From: Sphingobacteriales bacterium
GTDB lineage: Bacteria; Bacteroidota; Bacteroidia; AKYH767-A; OLB10
Direction: 5' to 3'
Length of the DNA stretch: 64,000 nt
Assembly: GCA_021299095.1 (NCBI GenBank)
Contig: JAJTFW010000003.1
Coordinates: 1 to 64,000 of the forward strand
Every line of letters starts with the position of its first letter. Within the stretch, counting starts at the first letter, position 1. Made by a program: the position numbers and the translations under genes. The notes under the pieces were generated by a model, which was not told the origin of the DNA, ran no database searches, and saw only the letters and a list, made by a program, of their open reading frames with translations. Positions 36,201 through 44,974 of this stretch are shown piece by piece.

Positions 36201-37619
36201 AATGTCTTCCGCTGTATTGAGCAAACTCGCTTTAAGCAGAGGCGCCGGCGCCGTAGTGGTTCCGTTCAGTGACTTATAAGCCTGGTACAGTTGTGCGAAT
36301 ATACCAGCGATTCCCGGCGACGCGGCCGATGTCCCTCCACCGACTTGATAGGTGTTGTTCTCATTGGTACTCATCTGGTCGCGTCCATTGGCACAGATAT
36401 CCGGTTTAATGCGTCCGTCGGCGGAGGGACCACGGCTGCTGCTGGGGTCCAATACTTCCAGCGCATCGAGGTTTCCGCAGGCGATCACGTTCTTTCCCTG
36501 CTTGTAGCCACCGGTGATATTCCCCCAGCCGCTGCCGGCGCCATAGCCGCAATCGGCCGCGCCATTATTGCCACCTGAAAACACAAATTGGAGGTATGGG
36601 TTTTCAAACAGGAACTGGTCACCAAACTGGGTGTCGGACGTGTATTCGTTGCAGCCCTGCGAGTAGGATGTAGAGGCAACTACCACTCCATAAGTCGTAT
36701 AATTTCCCAGTGCATTCACCACCTGAGGGTACCCGGAAATGTCAAAGGTGACCAGATCGGCACCGCTGGCCATTCCGCGAATCGAAGGGTTGAGATTGCC
36801 GGCACCGACTGCGATTCCGCAGGTCATGTCGCCATGTGTACCACCCGTCACGGTAGCCAATTGGGTCATACGTCCGCTGAAATCGATGTGCGGACCGACC
36901 GCTCCGTCATCTGCGATGGCAACGGCGACTCCACTGCCATCGTAATGACGTCCACTGGCATAGTCGCTGTTAATCACATTCGATCGGTGCAGGCTACGTC
37001 CTTTGGTATCGTCCTTCACAGAGGGGGCTGCAATCGTATTTACATAAAACACCCAGGGTTCGGAGGCCAGAACCCGGACCTGATTGTCGGGTATGCGGAC
37101 CGTTAGAGTGTGGTTTGCGTCGTGTCGGCCCAGTAGTGTTCCATACGCCTCCACAAGAGGGAGTATTGCATCAAGGTTCAGCGCTTGCTGAATCTGAATG
37201 TCCAGGTCGACCGTGCCGGGCGCATTCACCGCCCAAGCCTGAGCGCCCCCGATCAGGTTGCGGCTGATTTTCTGCTCAACCGCTGGTTGGAAAACGGAAA
37301 CGATGCCCAAACCGCGCAAGCGTGTCTTGTCAAGCGTTACAGGGATCGCCGCCATAAAGGTGTTGTGCGGGATGTACGCCGAAAGGCGGATACCCAGTTC
37401 TACCATTCCGGCTTTCTGTGCCTGATTCGGTATCTGTTCGAACTGCAGGTAACGAAACTGGTATCCACCCACTGGTTCAGCAACCTGTAGTTCACCGATG
37501 AAGGTTTCCAGGTTCGCAGGGGGTAGTACGCTTCCGCTTTGAAACTGAACGGGGCGCGTTTGGGCCTGAATGAAGCTATGAAGCAGAACCAGGCAGATCA
37601 GGGAGTACAGGTGTTTCAT
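33231..37619 (-). CDS. Giant secreted subtilisin-like (S8) protease with PKD and T9SS sorting domain
   Basis: The 1462-aa protein starts at MKHLYSLICLVLLHSFIQAQ, a signal peptide; the track start 55 codons upstream precedes it needlessly. The S8 domain (about 220-500) has the catalytic triad: Asp near 237 (AIADDGAVG), His near 262 (GGTHGDMTCG), Ser near 430 (GTSAASPG). Beyond it come a jelly-roll-like P-domain region, fibronectin-like (WQPAAGASAYVVYR) and CARDB-like segments, a MAM-like sandwich (LIEDFETATNC), a PKD domain (FTFTDQS..WNWTF), a second sandwich and a type A sorting domain (NVYLYPNPTEGQFTLTW). It degrades proteins outside the cell. Divergent from rsmI across 94 bp. Confidence 0.92.
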   Translation of the reverse strand: MKHLYSLICLVLLHSFIQAQTRPVQFQSGSVLPPANLETFIGELQVAEPVGGYQFRYLQFEQIPNQAQKAGMVELGIRLSAYIPHNTFMAAIPVTLDKTRLRGLGIVSVFQPAVEQKISRNLIGGAQAWAVNAPGTVDLDIQIQQALNLDAILPLVEAYGTLLGRHDANHTLTVRIPDNQVRVLASEPWVFYVNTIAAPSVKDDTKGRSLHRSNVINSDYASGRHYDGSGVAVAIADDGAVGPHIDFSGRMTQLATVTGGTHGDMTCGIAVGAGNLNPSIRGMASGADLVTFDISGYPQVVNALGNYTTYGVVVASTSYSQGCNEYTSDTQFGDQFLFENPYLQFVFSGGNNGAADCGYGAGSGWGNITGGYKQGKNVIACGNLDALEVLDPSSSRGPSADGRIKPDICANGRDQMSTNENNTYQVGGGTSAASPGIAGIFAQLYQAYKSLNGTTTAPAPLLKASLLNTAEDIGNPGPDFTYGWGRVNALRALRTLEESRYLSDSIAQGGQNTHSITVPAGTTALRAMLYWADPGGTPAAAVSLVNNLDFTVSDLSTSIWNPWVLDATPLAASLSAPAVRGVDSLNNMEQVVVSNPAPGTYTLTVNGSAIPFGQQRYYIVWEFRSQELTMTYPNGGEGFVPGQSEVLRWDSERDQGSVELAYTADDGLTWNTIATVAQNIQQYTWTVPNTVTGSARVRVSRNGFTDESDTSFALIARPSTITYDWACPDSIQISWQPAAGASAYVVYRLGQKFMEPVAVTGTTSAVIYGINPTVEDWFSVAAVTPQGNIGLRANAVRKAPGIFNCPLASDLSLVQPVTPAVGIIQSCQDNSAVPVSLRLSNAGTGPLSGMTINYSLNGAAVVSEPLAGTLAPGADTLFVFSLPVDLSVLGNYTMQCWITLPGDLNAFNDSVTYAIQVISGSLAQLPLIEDFETATNCPTISNCASTVCALPNNWINAVNGDADQIDFRVHSGATPSASTGPDTDHTTGTATGKYIYLEASTCFNNEAVLLSPCIDLTSSQTPQLLFWYHLYGSNTGELHVDVFGDGAWSNDAIPPFSGNQGNLWKQGVVNLAPWVGKRINVRFRGVTGGGATSDIALDDISILESSGPPVAAFTASSSSGCTGKTFTFTDQSLNAPTQWNWTFTPSTVSFVNGTSANSQNPQVVFNATGTYDVTLVASSPNGSGTASQTSLISILAPAAVPLTEDFQSVSYPPSGWTLLSAGGSITWASASGINGASGTTTSASFMDNFDYNNVGAEDGLHTFEVDLNAAVSSRMTFDVAHARYSAAYTDGLRIDVSTDCGLTWIPSGYLKTGTDLATVPDNTAEFYPSGTSDWRKDTVDLSVWNGQSILINFVNLNGYGNNLFVDNINIDAVTGFADGMSQANVYLYPNPTEGQFTLTWSGLKPGTSVQLTDATGRTIGIPWFATEAIGTRSFDLSQAEAGVYFIRLDSGAGQRVLRLILR

Positions 37620-37713
37620 CGTTTTCGGTGGCAGGTGCATGAACCTGCAGAACGAATATACCGCAATCGGCATTGCTGTGCGAATGCCAAGGCTTTTTAT
37701 GCACTTTTGCCCT

Positions 37714-38385
37714 ATGCTGACCCTTGTTCCCGGACCCATTGGCAATCTGCAGGACATAACCCTGCGGGCACTGGAAGTACTCAAAAACGCTGATGTGATT
37801 TTGGCAGAAGATACGCGTACCAGCAGGGTTTTATTGGATCATTTCGGTATACAGAAGCGTTTGCTGGCACATCACCAGCACAACGAACACCAGGCGGTAG
37901 CCGAAATCATCCGCATGCTGGAATCAGGTCAGCACATCGCCTTGCTGAGCGACGCTGGAACACCGGGTGTCAGCGATCCCGGGTTTCTACTGGTGAGGGC
38001 CTGCGTGCAGGCAGGCATTGCGGTTTCCTGTTTACCCGGCCCAACGGCATTCGTACCTGCATTGGTCATGAGCGGGTTACCCTGCGATCGCTTCGTATTT
38101 GAAGGCTTCCTGCCCCAGAAAAAAGGGCGACAAAGTCGATGGCTCGCACTTCGCGAAGAAACACGCACGATGGTTTTTTACGAATCACCCTACAGGCTGC
38201 TCAAATTGCTTCAGGAGGGGATTCAACATCTTGGTGCTGATCGCAAAGCAAGTATCAGTCGGGAAATTTCGAAGGTGTATGAAGAGACTGTACGCGGGAC
38301 ATTGGCTGAATTACTAACTCATTTTTCGGAAAAGGGCGTTAAAGGTGAAATTGTTGTAATCGTAAGTGGCTTGGAGCCAGTTTGA
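37714..38385 (+). CDS. rsmI: 16S rRNA (cytidine-1402-2'-O)-methyltransferase (RsmI)
   Basis: The 223-aa protein (about the family length) begins at MLTLVPGPIGNLQDITLRALEVL, the RsmI start; the track start 25 codons earlier lies upstream of a GCACTTTTG promoter-like box, so it is not used. The tetrapyrrole-methylase-fold motifs are intact: LAEDTRTSRVLLDHF, LLSDAGTPGVSDPGFLLVRAC, and CLPGPTAFVPALVMSGLP. It methylates C1402 of 16S rRNA in the P-site. Divergent from the large protease. Confidence 0.95.
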   Translation: MLTLVPGPIGNLQDITLRALEVLKNADVILAEDTRTSRVLLDHFGIQKRLLAHHQHNEHQAVAEIIRMLESGQHIALLSDAGTPGVSDPGFLLVRACVQAGIAVSCLPGPTAFVPALVMSGLPCDRFVFEGFLPQKKGRQSRWLALREETRTMVFYESPYRLLKLLQEGIQHLGADRKASISREISKVYEETVRGTLAELLTHFSEKGVKGEIVVIVSGLEPV

Positions 38386-38615
38386 ATACGCAGTCCTCAC
38401 GGGCAATGGGAAAAACGATTGTGCCGTTATCCAAAATGTTGTCTTGGTCCTCTCAACTAGAATTTTAATTATCATTGGTTGCGAAAACCATATCTCCGGA
38501 TTTCAGCGAGCGTCCCAATTCCACTTCTATAAATGCATTTCTAAGCCGACATATTGGCTTTTATCGGAGTGTTTCGTGGCATCAACACACCTTACGTCGA
38601 ACTTATTCTACCTTA

Positions 38616-39530
38616 ATGATGAAAAAACTTGATTGGATATTCGACAAGCTACTCTCGAACCAAACACGGATTAAAACTGAGCGGGTTTTTCTAGTTATTG
38701 CATTGCTAAGTTTCATACTTCACCTGACGCTAATTTATCTCGTCAAGTTCGATTTGGTGTTTTTGAATGAGGAATCTGCTTTACTCACAAATCCTATTTC
38801 GGCGATTTACACTCCTTTTTCCTTCATTCTTGTCTATGAGGTTTATCTGCTCATCTATTTCTTGCCCAAATCCTTGACGACTTATATCAATAAGCAATAT
38901 GAGATCATCCTGCTTATCATCATACGGCGTTTATTCAAAGATTTGTCGAATATTAAAATCTCGTCTGATTGGTTCGTAATCAAGAATGATCTGCAATTCA
39001 CATTCGATATTATAACCTCACTTGTGTTGTTTTTTCTTATTTTCCATTTCTATAAACAAAGTAGTCGAAAAACCCCGGTGTCTGATTCTGATGATTCAAT
39101 ACTTGAGAAAACCAGAAGGTATTTGAAAATAAAAAGCGCTATTGCTTCTTCACTCGTTCCCGTCGTTTTGGTATTGGCTATTTTTTCCTTTTTAAACTGG
39201 TTAACCACGGCAGTATTTGCACCAGTAGGTCCAGCCGCATCATTTACCAATATCAATAATATATTTTTTGAAGAGTTCTTTACAATTCTGGTGCTGGTAG
39301 ACATTGTGCTACTCCTTGTGTCCTTCTTTTACACCGATAAGTTTCACCTGATTATTCGAAACTCAGGCTTTATAATCTCCACGATTCTAATCAGACTTTC
39401 GTTTTCTACTGAAGGGCTCATGAACAATATATTGGTTGTGGTGGCCGTCCTTTTTGGTCTTGCCATACTTAACATTTACAATAAGTTTGAAAAAACAATG
39501 GTATCCAGCGGACAAGACAAGATGGAATAA
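38616..39530 (+). CDS. Orphan membrane protein in an AT-rich islet
   Basis: The 304-aa protein, read from the ATG at 38616 (MMKKLDWIFDKL; the track start 47 codons upstream has no supporting feature), has about eight hydrophobic segments. These include VFLVIALLSFILHLTLIYLV near the N-terminus, IITSLVLFFLIFHFY, and the C-terminal ILVVVAVLFGLAILNIY. There is a central charged helix (SILEKTRRYLKIKSAIASS). No family is recognised. Base composition is markedly AT-richer than the neighbours and codon use is different, which suggests transfer or weak selection. The gene is followed by 199 bp without a gene, then two tiny membrane ORFs. Confidence 0.65.
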   Translation: MMKKLDWIFDKLLSNQTRIKTERVFLVIALLSFILHLTLIYLVKFDLVFLNEESALLTNPISAIYTPFSFILVYEVYLLIYFLPKSLTTYINKQYEIILLIIIRRLFKDLSNIKISSDWFVIKNDLQFTFDIITSLVLFFLIFHFYKQSSRKTPVSDSDDSILEKTRRYLKIKSAIASSLVPVVLVLAIFSFLNWLTTAVFAPVGPAASFTNINNIFFEEFFTILVLVDIVLLLVSFFYTDKFHLIIRNSGFIISTILIRLSFSTEGLMNNILVVVAVLFGLAILNIYNKFEKTMVSSGQDKME

Positions 39531-39729
39531 TGGATTTCATTTCTGGATATCCCTATTTAAAAATTTTTTCATCACCTTCAGGAATCCGTTCCTCACGTGA
39601 TTACGGATGTCTTGCTGTTTTTTGATTGCGAACGCCAGCAATTGGAAAGGATTTGAATTCTATTTCGATGGTTGGGCGATTTACATTCCAATATGATTAT
39701 CTTTAACAAGAACTTCAAATTCAAAAACA

Positions 39730-39903
39730 ATGTTTAACAAGTTTACTGTTTCCGACAAACTGCTGTTTGTTGCCGCTCTTCTTTCATTGATATTCTCCGA
39801 GATTCTTTACTTCCAGGGAAACAAGGAGGATGGCACATTCATAGGGTTATGGGTTCCCTCTATTCTAGCATTTGGTATTTATCTGAAATTAATCAACAAG
39901 TAA
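39730..39903 (+). CDS. Small two-helix membrane protein (57 aa), unknown
   Basis: This is too short for the ORF track. ATG..TAA encodes 57 residues with two hydrophobic helices, about 11-25 (LLFVAALLSLIFSEI) and about 41-53 (IGLWVPSILAFGIYL), joined by a charged GNKEDG turn. The start is preceded by an A-rich run (caaattcaaaaacaATG). It is followed after 4 nt by another tiny ORF, so the two are probably co-translated. No family is recognised; single-pass or two-pass small membrane proteins of respiratory complexes look like this. Confidence 0.6.
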   Translation: MFNKFTVSDKLLFVAALLSLIFSEILYFQGNKEDGTFIGLWVPSILAFGIYLKLINK

Positions 39904-39907
39904 CACC

Positions 39908-40000
39908 ATGACTGAATACATACCTCAATTCGCTGGACTAATCACCTTGTTGTTCGGCATTGGTTTTGCGTTAGCGATTACACAATCTGATAAAAAATAG
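39908..40000 (+). CDS. Tiny one-helix membrane protein (30 aa), unknown
   Basis: Thirty codons, ATG to TAG, 4 nt after the 57-aa ORF. The product is a single hydrophobic helix (PQFAGLITLLFGIGFALAI) with a short polar tail TQSDKK. Spacing and composition fit a transmembrane micropeptide like KdpF or oxidase accessory subunits, but no partner is nearby. The ORF track does not list it. Confidence 0.45.
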   Translation: MTEYIPQFAGLITLLFGIGFALAITQSDKK

Positions 40001-40182
40001 CTTTGATTTTATCCTTTTAGTACACTGTGCTGATAAGGATTTTAATTCCGAACCCATCGGTTCAAATAGTATTTTGTGAGAAGCTCCACTATACTATCCG
40101 AAAAGTACATCAATGTATTTTGGATACTTTTCACCAGTTAGTATTTATTGCTTTTTGTTGTCGATGCTTTTCCTCCAGCTTG

Positions 40183-40219
40183 ACAAAAAAAGAACAGCCA
40201 CCCTTTAGAGTGGCTGTTC
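40183..40219 (-). terminator. Terminator of the BNR/T9SS gene
   Basis: Stem GAACAGCCAC/GTGGCTGTTC with an 8-nt loop, 20 nt after the gene's stop; on the minus strand it runs into TTTTTTTGTC. Confidence 0.85.
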
Positions 40220-40239
40220 TGGTAAATTGATTTAAGCGC

Positions 40240-42042
40240 TTACATCTTAACCACCTTGGCCTGTCCGGCGAAACCGTTCAGCGCCACCTTCACCACATAG
40301 GTGCCGGCAGAGAAGGCAGATGCGTCAAGGAAGATGGTGTTTTCGCCCGAAGCTGTTGCAGCGTTGCGGGTTAGCACGAGGCGTCCACTCAGGTCATATA
40401 CGTCGAGCATAGCCACTCCTCCGGTATTGGTCTCGAAGCGAAGTTCGAGTTGCTCCGCTACGATGCGGGTGCGGATGGGCAGTGATGCGTTCACCTCGTT
40501 AAGTCCGGTGCCAGAACACTGTGGATCTGCTGGATCGAGAACAGCTACCGCAACAGACGTTCCGGTCAATGTGCACGAGGGGTCCAGCTGAAGGTCGCCC
40601 AAGAAGGTAGGTGGATTGGTAGCCGCGATGGCGTTACCGAACACCACGGGGGTCCAGTAATAGGTTCCGTAAGGCACGTTGGTGCCATTAATTAGGGTAC
40701 CATTATTGACAAACTGACGAAGACTGGTAGCTGGAGCCGGGAAGTTGAAAGTATAGGAAGCAACCAGGCTTGGTTCTGTCAAAGGACTTGAACTTCCACT
40801 GATATCAGCAGAGGTGATCACCCAAGAAACACCTGCATAAGCACCTACGGTTGGAGCAAACACCCCGCTTGCCGTAAACTCCGCAGTATCACCACCGCAA
40901 AGCTGTACCGCCGACGCGATGACCGAGGTACCAGCACTAACGCCTGCCGTTGTGCATGTTACCGTTGGAATAATCTGATACTTATAAATCCCATCGCTGG
41001 TGGATGAGGTGGTGAATCCACCAGCCCACATGTGATCAGCATCGGCAATACCGAGTGCAGTGCGCTGAGCGGTTGCCTCGATGGTAGTCCAGTTCAGTCC
41101 ACCATCATCGCTGTAAGAAGAGCCCACGAATCCTGTTGCAGCTCCGGTGCTCACCATACGTGCACTACCTGGTACATTTTTCACATCCGACCCGAAGAAG
41201 TTTCCAGTCGGTGTGGCTGCGGTCCAAGTGGTTCCGCCATCCGTGGTGATGCGCATGGAGTTACCTCCGGTTGTTGCATTATACAAACGGGCAAGGCCAT
41301 TGCTTGCACTGGTGAAACAGATATCAATGGCTCCGTTGGCAGGCACAGTGATACCGGTACTGCTAACAGTCCAGTTCAGTCCGCGGTCGATGGAGCGGTA
41401 AACACGACCCTTATTGGTGTCAAACCACATGGTGTCGCCGATCACGCTATAGTGACCCACGATTCCGTACTCACCTGAAAGCGGAGCCGGAATGTTGGCA
41501 GAGGGAACGCGGGTCCAAGTAGCACCACCATCGTTAGTGGTGTGTATTTCAAACCAGGTGGCCGGAGTCGGGTCACCCATCACCATACCATTATTGGCAT
41601 CCCAGAAGTGAACCACATTGGGAAATGAAAGGCTACCTGCAAAAATGCTTCCCACACCCTGTTGTGACCAGGTGGAGCCACCATCACTGGTCTTCCACAA
41701 GCCGCCGCCTGCAGCAGCCGTATTGTACAACATGGCCCAGGCCGTATTGGCATCCAGACCATAAATCATTGACCAATCAAGAGTAGCAGCTGCGCCGGGA
41801 ATGAGGCCTGCGGCCCAGGTAGCACCTCCATCGGTGGTGCGGGAATAGTCCTGACGGTTGGCAGCACCGCCGGATCCGTCGTAGGAGCAAATCCAAACAG
41901 TGTTTGTGTCAACCACGCTGACGTGTCGAACGCCACTGGATAGATCTGAAAAGCCGGTGGCCTGGCTGACCCAAGTACCACCCTGTGCGAACAACCCGAG
42001 GGATGCCGCCATTAAAAGTGAAAGCAAGTAGATTTTCTTCAT
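40240..42042 (-). CDS. Secreted BNR-repeat propeller protein with T9SS type A sorting domain
   Basis: The 600-aa protein has a signal peptide (MKKIYLLSLLMAASLGLFAQ). BNR/Asp-box repeats (TDGGATWAAG, SDGGSTWSQQG, TNDGGATWTRV, DGGLNWTTIE) form a propeller over residues about 20-340, resembling the Ycf48/photosystem II assembly and sialidase-like propellers. A Cys-containing beta domain follows (about 355-525), and the C-terminus (LELRFETNTGGVAMLDVYDLSGRLV.. to VVKM) is a type A sorting domain, lacking the usual YPNP start. A TATTTTTG -7 box at 42071..42064 gives a leader of about 20 nt. A strong terminator follows. Substrate unknown. Confidence 0.85.
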   Translation of the reverse strand: MKKIYLLSLLMAASLGLFAQGGTWVSQATGFSDLSSGVRHVSVVDTNTVWICSYDGSGGAANRQDYSRTTDGGATWAAGLIPGAAATLDWSMIYGLDANTAWAMLYNTAAAGGGLWKTSDGGSTWSQQGVGSIFAGSLSFPNVVHFWDANNGMVMGDPTPATWFEIHTTNDGGATWTRVPSANIPAPLSGEYGIVGHYSVIGDTMWFDTNKGRVYRSIDRGLNWTVSSTGITVPANGAIDICFTSASNGLARLYNATTGGNSMRITTDGGTTWTAATPTGNFFGSDVKNVPGSARMVSTGAATGFVGSSYSDDGGLNWTTIEATAQRTALGIADADHMWAGGFTTSSTSDGIYKYQIIPTVTCTTAGVSAGTSVIASAVQLCGGDTAEFTASGVFAPTVGAYAGVSWVITSADISGSSSPLTEPSLVASYTFNFPAPATSLRQFVNNGTLINGTNVPYGTYYWTPVVFGNAIAATNPPTFLGDLQLDPSCTLTGTSVAVAVLDPADPQCSGTGLNEVNASLPIRTRIVAEQLELRFETNTGGVAMLDVYDLSGRLVLTRNAATASGENTIFLDASAFSAGTYVVKVALNGFAGQAKVVKM

Positions 42043-42063
42043 TGTTTACGGTTTTGTTGTGAC

Positions 42064-42071
42064 CAAAAATA
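42064..42071 (-). promoter_or_regulatory. -7 box (TATTTTTG) of the BNR/T9SS gene
   Basis: Exact TAnnTTTG on the minus strand, 21 nt before the ATG. Confidence 0.45.
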
Positions 42072-42196
42072 GGGATTTGAGTGCTTGGGCTAACCCATTG
42101 ATTGTGTTCAACTTGTATGAAAAGGAACTTTAAGGGTATAGTTCCGTACAAGGCCTGTATTCCCGACCTGGTATCGGGGCTTAAAACCGTCAGCAC

Positions 42197-43264
42197 ATGA
42201 GAACTTTTCGTTTTATCCTGGCCACAGCGATTGGCCTCTGTCTTAACAACCCGGGACATGCTCAGTATGCCTGCCCAGGGTTTCGTACGTATCCGCAAGG
42301 TGTCTGGGGCGCAAACCCTGTCAAAAACAATCCTGCCGCCTGGTTGGAAGAAGAGTTCAATGCGGCATTTCCCGGCGGCATTGAAATCGGATGCAAGGAC
42401 GCATTGGATTTGATGAGCCCCGAAGCAGTCCGCAAGTTCTTGCCCCAAGGTGGTGTTGCAGCAGAATTGCCCTTCGGACTCTTGACAGATCCTGACAATG
42501 AAGGGTACAACAATGTACTCGCAGGGCATCTGGTCGCCTTAACCATCAATGTCGCATTTGATCTGCACGATCCGGGTTTTTCTCCGTCGGACCAAACTCT
42601 GGCCGAATTGCTGATCAGCGAAGGTCCGTTAAAGGGTTTGTCTGTGGAGCGTTTTCTGGAACGAGCCAACCAGCGTATTGGAGGATGTATCGATGACAGT
42701 ATTTCACTGCGCACCTATAGTCAGATTGCTGCAACCATCAACCGCAGTTATACAGACGGAATTCTGCGTGACGAGTTTCTGGTTTGCCCTGTTCAGGTAC
42801 GCGGTGAGGCAACTGCAGTGCGCTGTCCCGGCGGAAGCGACGGAACAGTTCGGCTTCACGTTGAGGGTGGTGTCGGTCCGTTTACATTCAAATGGAACAA
42901 CGATCAAGACACCCGTGACCTGGAAGGCGTAAACGCAGGTGAATATCGTGTTACTGTTACGGATGCTGGGTTGGGTACTTCCATCGAAAAGCGATTTACA
43001 ATTGAACAACCTTCCATCACAGAAATCAATGCAAGGATTAATCCCACAGCTGGTGGTTACTCCGTATCAATGAGTGGAAGCGGAGGTACTGAGCCTTACA
43101 CATTCATTTGGGAAGACGGAGATAAATCGAATCCACGTAGCCCGATGGCTCCTGGTATATATCGCCTGTCGGCTTACGATGCGCGGCAATGCCGAACGCA
43201 GACCACAGTCGAGGTAAAAGAGTCGGCATTGGTATCACTTCCCAACTCCACCGTTCGTCCCTAG
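42197..43264 (+). CDS. Secreted protein with SprB-like repeats
   Basis: The 355-aa protein has a signal peptide (MRTFRFILATAIGLCLNNPGHAQ). An approximately 190-residue N-terminal domain of unknown fold follows, with conserved-looking Cys and Trp (CPGFRTYPQGVWG). Then come two SprB-like beta repeats: CPGGSDGTVRLHVEGGVGPFTFKWNN..G.YRVTVTDA near 214-270, and GTEPYTFIWEDG..APGIYRLSAYDARQC near 295-335. SprB repeats occur in surface adhesins and gliding proteins. It lacks a type A sorting domain. Probably surface exposed; function unknown. The next gene starts 103 bp later in the same direction. Confidence 0.75.
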   Translation: MRTFRFILATAIGLCLNNPGHAQYACPGFRTYPQGVWGANPVKNNPAAWLEEEFNAAFPGGIEIGCKDALDLMSPEAVRKFLPQGGVAAELPFGLLTDPDNEGYNNVLAGHLVALTINVAFDLHDPGFSPSDQTLAELLISEGPLKGLSVERFLERANQRIGGCIDDSISLRTYSQIAATINRSYTDGILRDEFLVCPVQVRGEATAVRCPGGSDGTVRLHVEGGVGPFTFKWNNDQDTRDLEGVNAGEYRVTVTDAGLGTSIEKRFTIEQPSITEINARINPTAGGYSVSMSGSGGTEPYTFIWEDGDKSNPRSPMAPGIYRLSAYDARQCRTQTTVEVKESALVSLPNSTVRP

Positions 43265-43354
43265 TTGCGCGCGGGCACCTCGTAATCCATCGAAATAGCA
43301 CGAGCGTTTTTCATGATACGCATCAGGGGTCGATCATACGAACTCCTGGTGAAT

Positions 43355-43362
43355 TACCTTCG
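43355..43362 (+). promoter_or_regulatory. -7-like box (TACCTTCG) of the 43367 gene
   Basis: TACCTTCG ends 4 nt before the ATG at 43367. This supports that start over the in-frame ATG at 43313 used in the track. Confidence 0.45.
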
Positions 43363-43366
43363 TGTC

Positions 43367-44974
43367 ATGCGCATGTTTCTCTGTTCCTGCTTTCTTGTCC
43401 TGCTTGCTACTGTATCTCAGGCGCAATCTGTATTGGTCGAGCGGGTGCTGGAAGATGCATCGCCAATCGGATATGGCCTTAAAACCAACCACAGCATACC
43501 GGATGCAATTGGAGGCCTGTACCTGGTGGGGTCAGAAGGGGATGCCCGTGGCCTGATCTTTCGAACCGATTCGACTGGAACACCGGTTTGGGCGAAACAC
43601 TATACCGGTGGTGCCTATCCGAATATTTTTCCCGATATAAATTTCGCTTCGGTCATCCAGCTTCCGGATAAGGACCTTGTTTTATCCGGAATGTTGGTCG
43701 ATACGGCTATAAACACCCTTTGTGCCCTCATCATGCGGTGTGATTCGACAGGTGCGGTACGGTGGGCCAGAAAACTGGATGCTCCCGGACTTTATTCACG
43801 ATTCAACAGCATCACGGTGTGTCCTGATGGAGGGTTTCTCTGCACGGGTGGTATCGAGCCGGTGCCAACCCAAGCAGGTCGGCTCTTGGTTTGTAAAACA
43901 GATAGCACCGGTCAACTGATGTGGTGTAAGGCCTACGATGGACTGAACTTCGTCAATGTTGGACGAGGGGCTGCGGTGTTAAGCGACGGAAGTTATATCG
44001 TAACCGGATTTTCCGAAAATTTAAACCCATTCGAAGGAGCTGCATCCCTGATGCACATAAGCCCCAATGGAGCGGTATTAAAGTCGCAACGGATTCGGTC
44101 TATAACATCGACCTACTGCGCCGGTAGTGCCATTCATGTAGAGGGGGCAAGCTGTTATGTGTATGTATACCAAAGCGATGGTGTCTCCTTGTTACGCGGC
44201 GACACTTCACTGACAACCTGGACAATTTATCCGTTTCAGATCGGTGGTTTCTCGGCTGGACTTGCTCCCACCTATTATCCAAGCTTCCGCATGGTCAAAG
44301 ACGGTTCAAATGGTTTTTTGTTTACAACACAACATGCATTCGGTGGGAGTGTATTCCGGTCTGACACCTCAGGAACGATTCAGTGGAGTCGTGATGTTGT
44401 GATGCAGGCTACGGATGCACATCGTTTAGCAGATGGAAGACTGGCGTTTGTCGGAGGAGGACCGCTTATTGGTGTTCTTGCGCCGCAACAGAACACCGCA
44501 GGATTTCAGCCGGAAATTGGTTTGGTTTTCACAGACAGCAACGCACTGGCTGGATCCTGCATAGTTCCTGGGCTCCCATCACCCACACCTTTTGTTCAAT
44601 TCCAATTCGACAGCGTCACAATCAACACAAGTCCGGTAGGAACTCTTTCAGCAGTTGTTGTCCAGGATGCCAACCAGAGCATTTCAAACCGAATCGGTTG
44701 TGTAAGTACTACCGGGGGTATAACCGATACAGAAAACGGTCTATCCGTGAATATCAACCCGAACCCTGCTAACGATCGGTTCGAAGTCCGTATCGGTGAA
44801 TCATCCACCTGCCTGCTTGAGGTTTTCCAACTAGACGGAAAACGTGTTTTTACAAGTGAATTCGGTGAAGGGCGACTAACGATTTTCACCAACACCTGGG
44901 ATGCCGGCATATACCTTGTGCGCTGCCAATCGGGAAACCGGAACACAACAGTCCGTGTTGTGGTGATGCACTGA
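43367..44974 (+). CDS. Secreted repeat protein with T9SS type A sorting domain
   Basis: The 535-aa protein starts at MRMFLCSCFLVLLATVSQAQ, a signal peptide; the track start 18 codons upstream lies before a TACCTTCG box. The body repeats units such as FRTDSTGTPVWAKHY, RCDSTGAVRWARKL, KTDSTGQLMWCKAY and RSDTSGTIQWSRD, each followed by VxxxxDGGFL or SDGSYIVTG strands. This is the propeller-like pattern of Bacteroidota secreted proteins related to delta-60 repeats. The C-terminus (VNINPNPANDRFEVRI.. to the end) is a type A sorting domain. Ligand unknown. Its stop abuts the stop of the convergent WYL gene. Confidence 0.82.
   Translation: MRMFLCSCFLVLLATVSQAQSVLVERVLEDASPIGYGLKTNHSIPDAIGGLYLVGSEGDARGLIFRTDSTGTPVWAKHYTGGAYPNIFPDINFASVIQLPDKDLVLSGMLVDTAINTLCALIMRCDSTGAVRWARKLDAPGLYSRFNSITVCPDGGFLCTGGIEPVPTQAGRLLVCKTDSTGQLMWCKAYDGLNFVNVGRGAAVLSDGSYIVTGFSENLNPFEGAASLMHISPNGAVLKSQRIRSITSTYCAGSAIHVEGASCYVYVYQSDGVSLLRGDTSLTTWTIYPFQIGGFSAGLAPTYYPSFRMVKDGSNGFLFTTQHAFGGSVFRSDTSGTIQWSRDVVMQATDAHRLADGRLAFVGGGPLIGVLAPQQNTAGFQPEIGLVFTDSNALAGSCIVPGLPSPTPFVQFQFDSVTINTSPVGTLSAVVVQDANQSISNRIGCVSTTGGITDTENGLSVNINPNPANDRFEVRIGESSTCLLEVFQLDGKRVFTSEFGEGRLTIFTNTWDAGIYLVRCQSGNRNTTVRVVVMH

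Noticed and set aside
36588-37106. 172-aa ORF opposite the subtilase
   Set aside because: Shadow frame; no motif.
40027-40230. 67-aa ORF
   Set aside because: Overlaps the terminator of the minus-strand gene, has no recognisable start context and ends in the stem; treated as chance.
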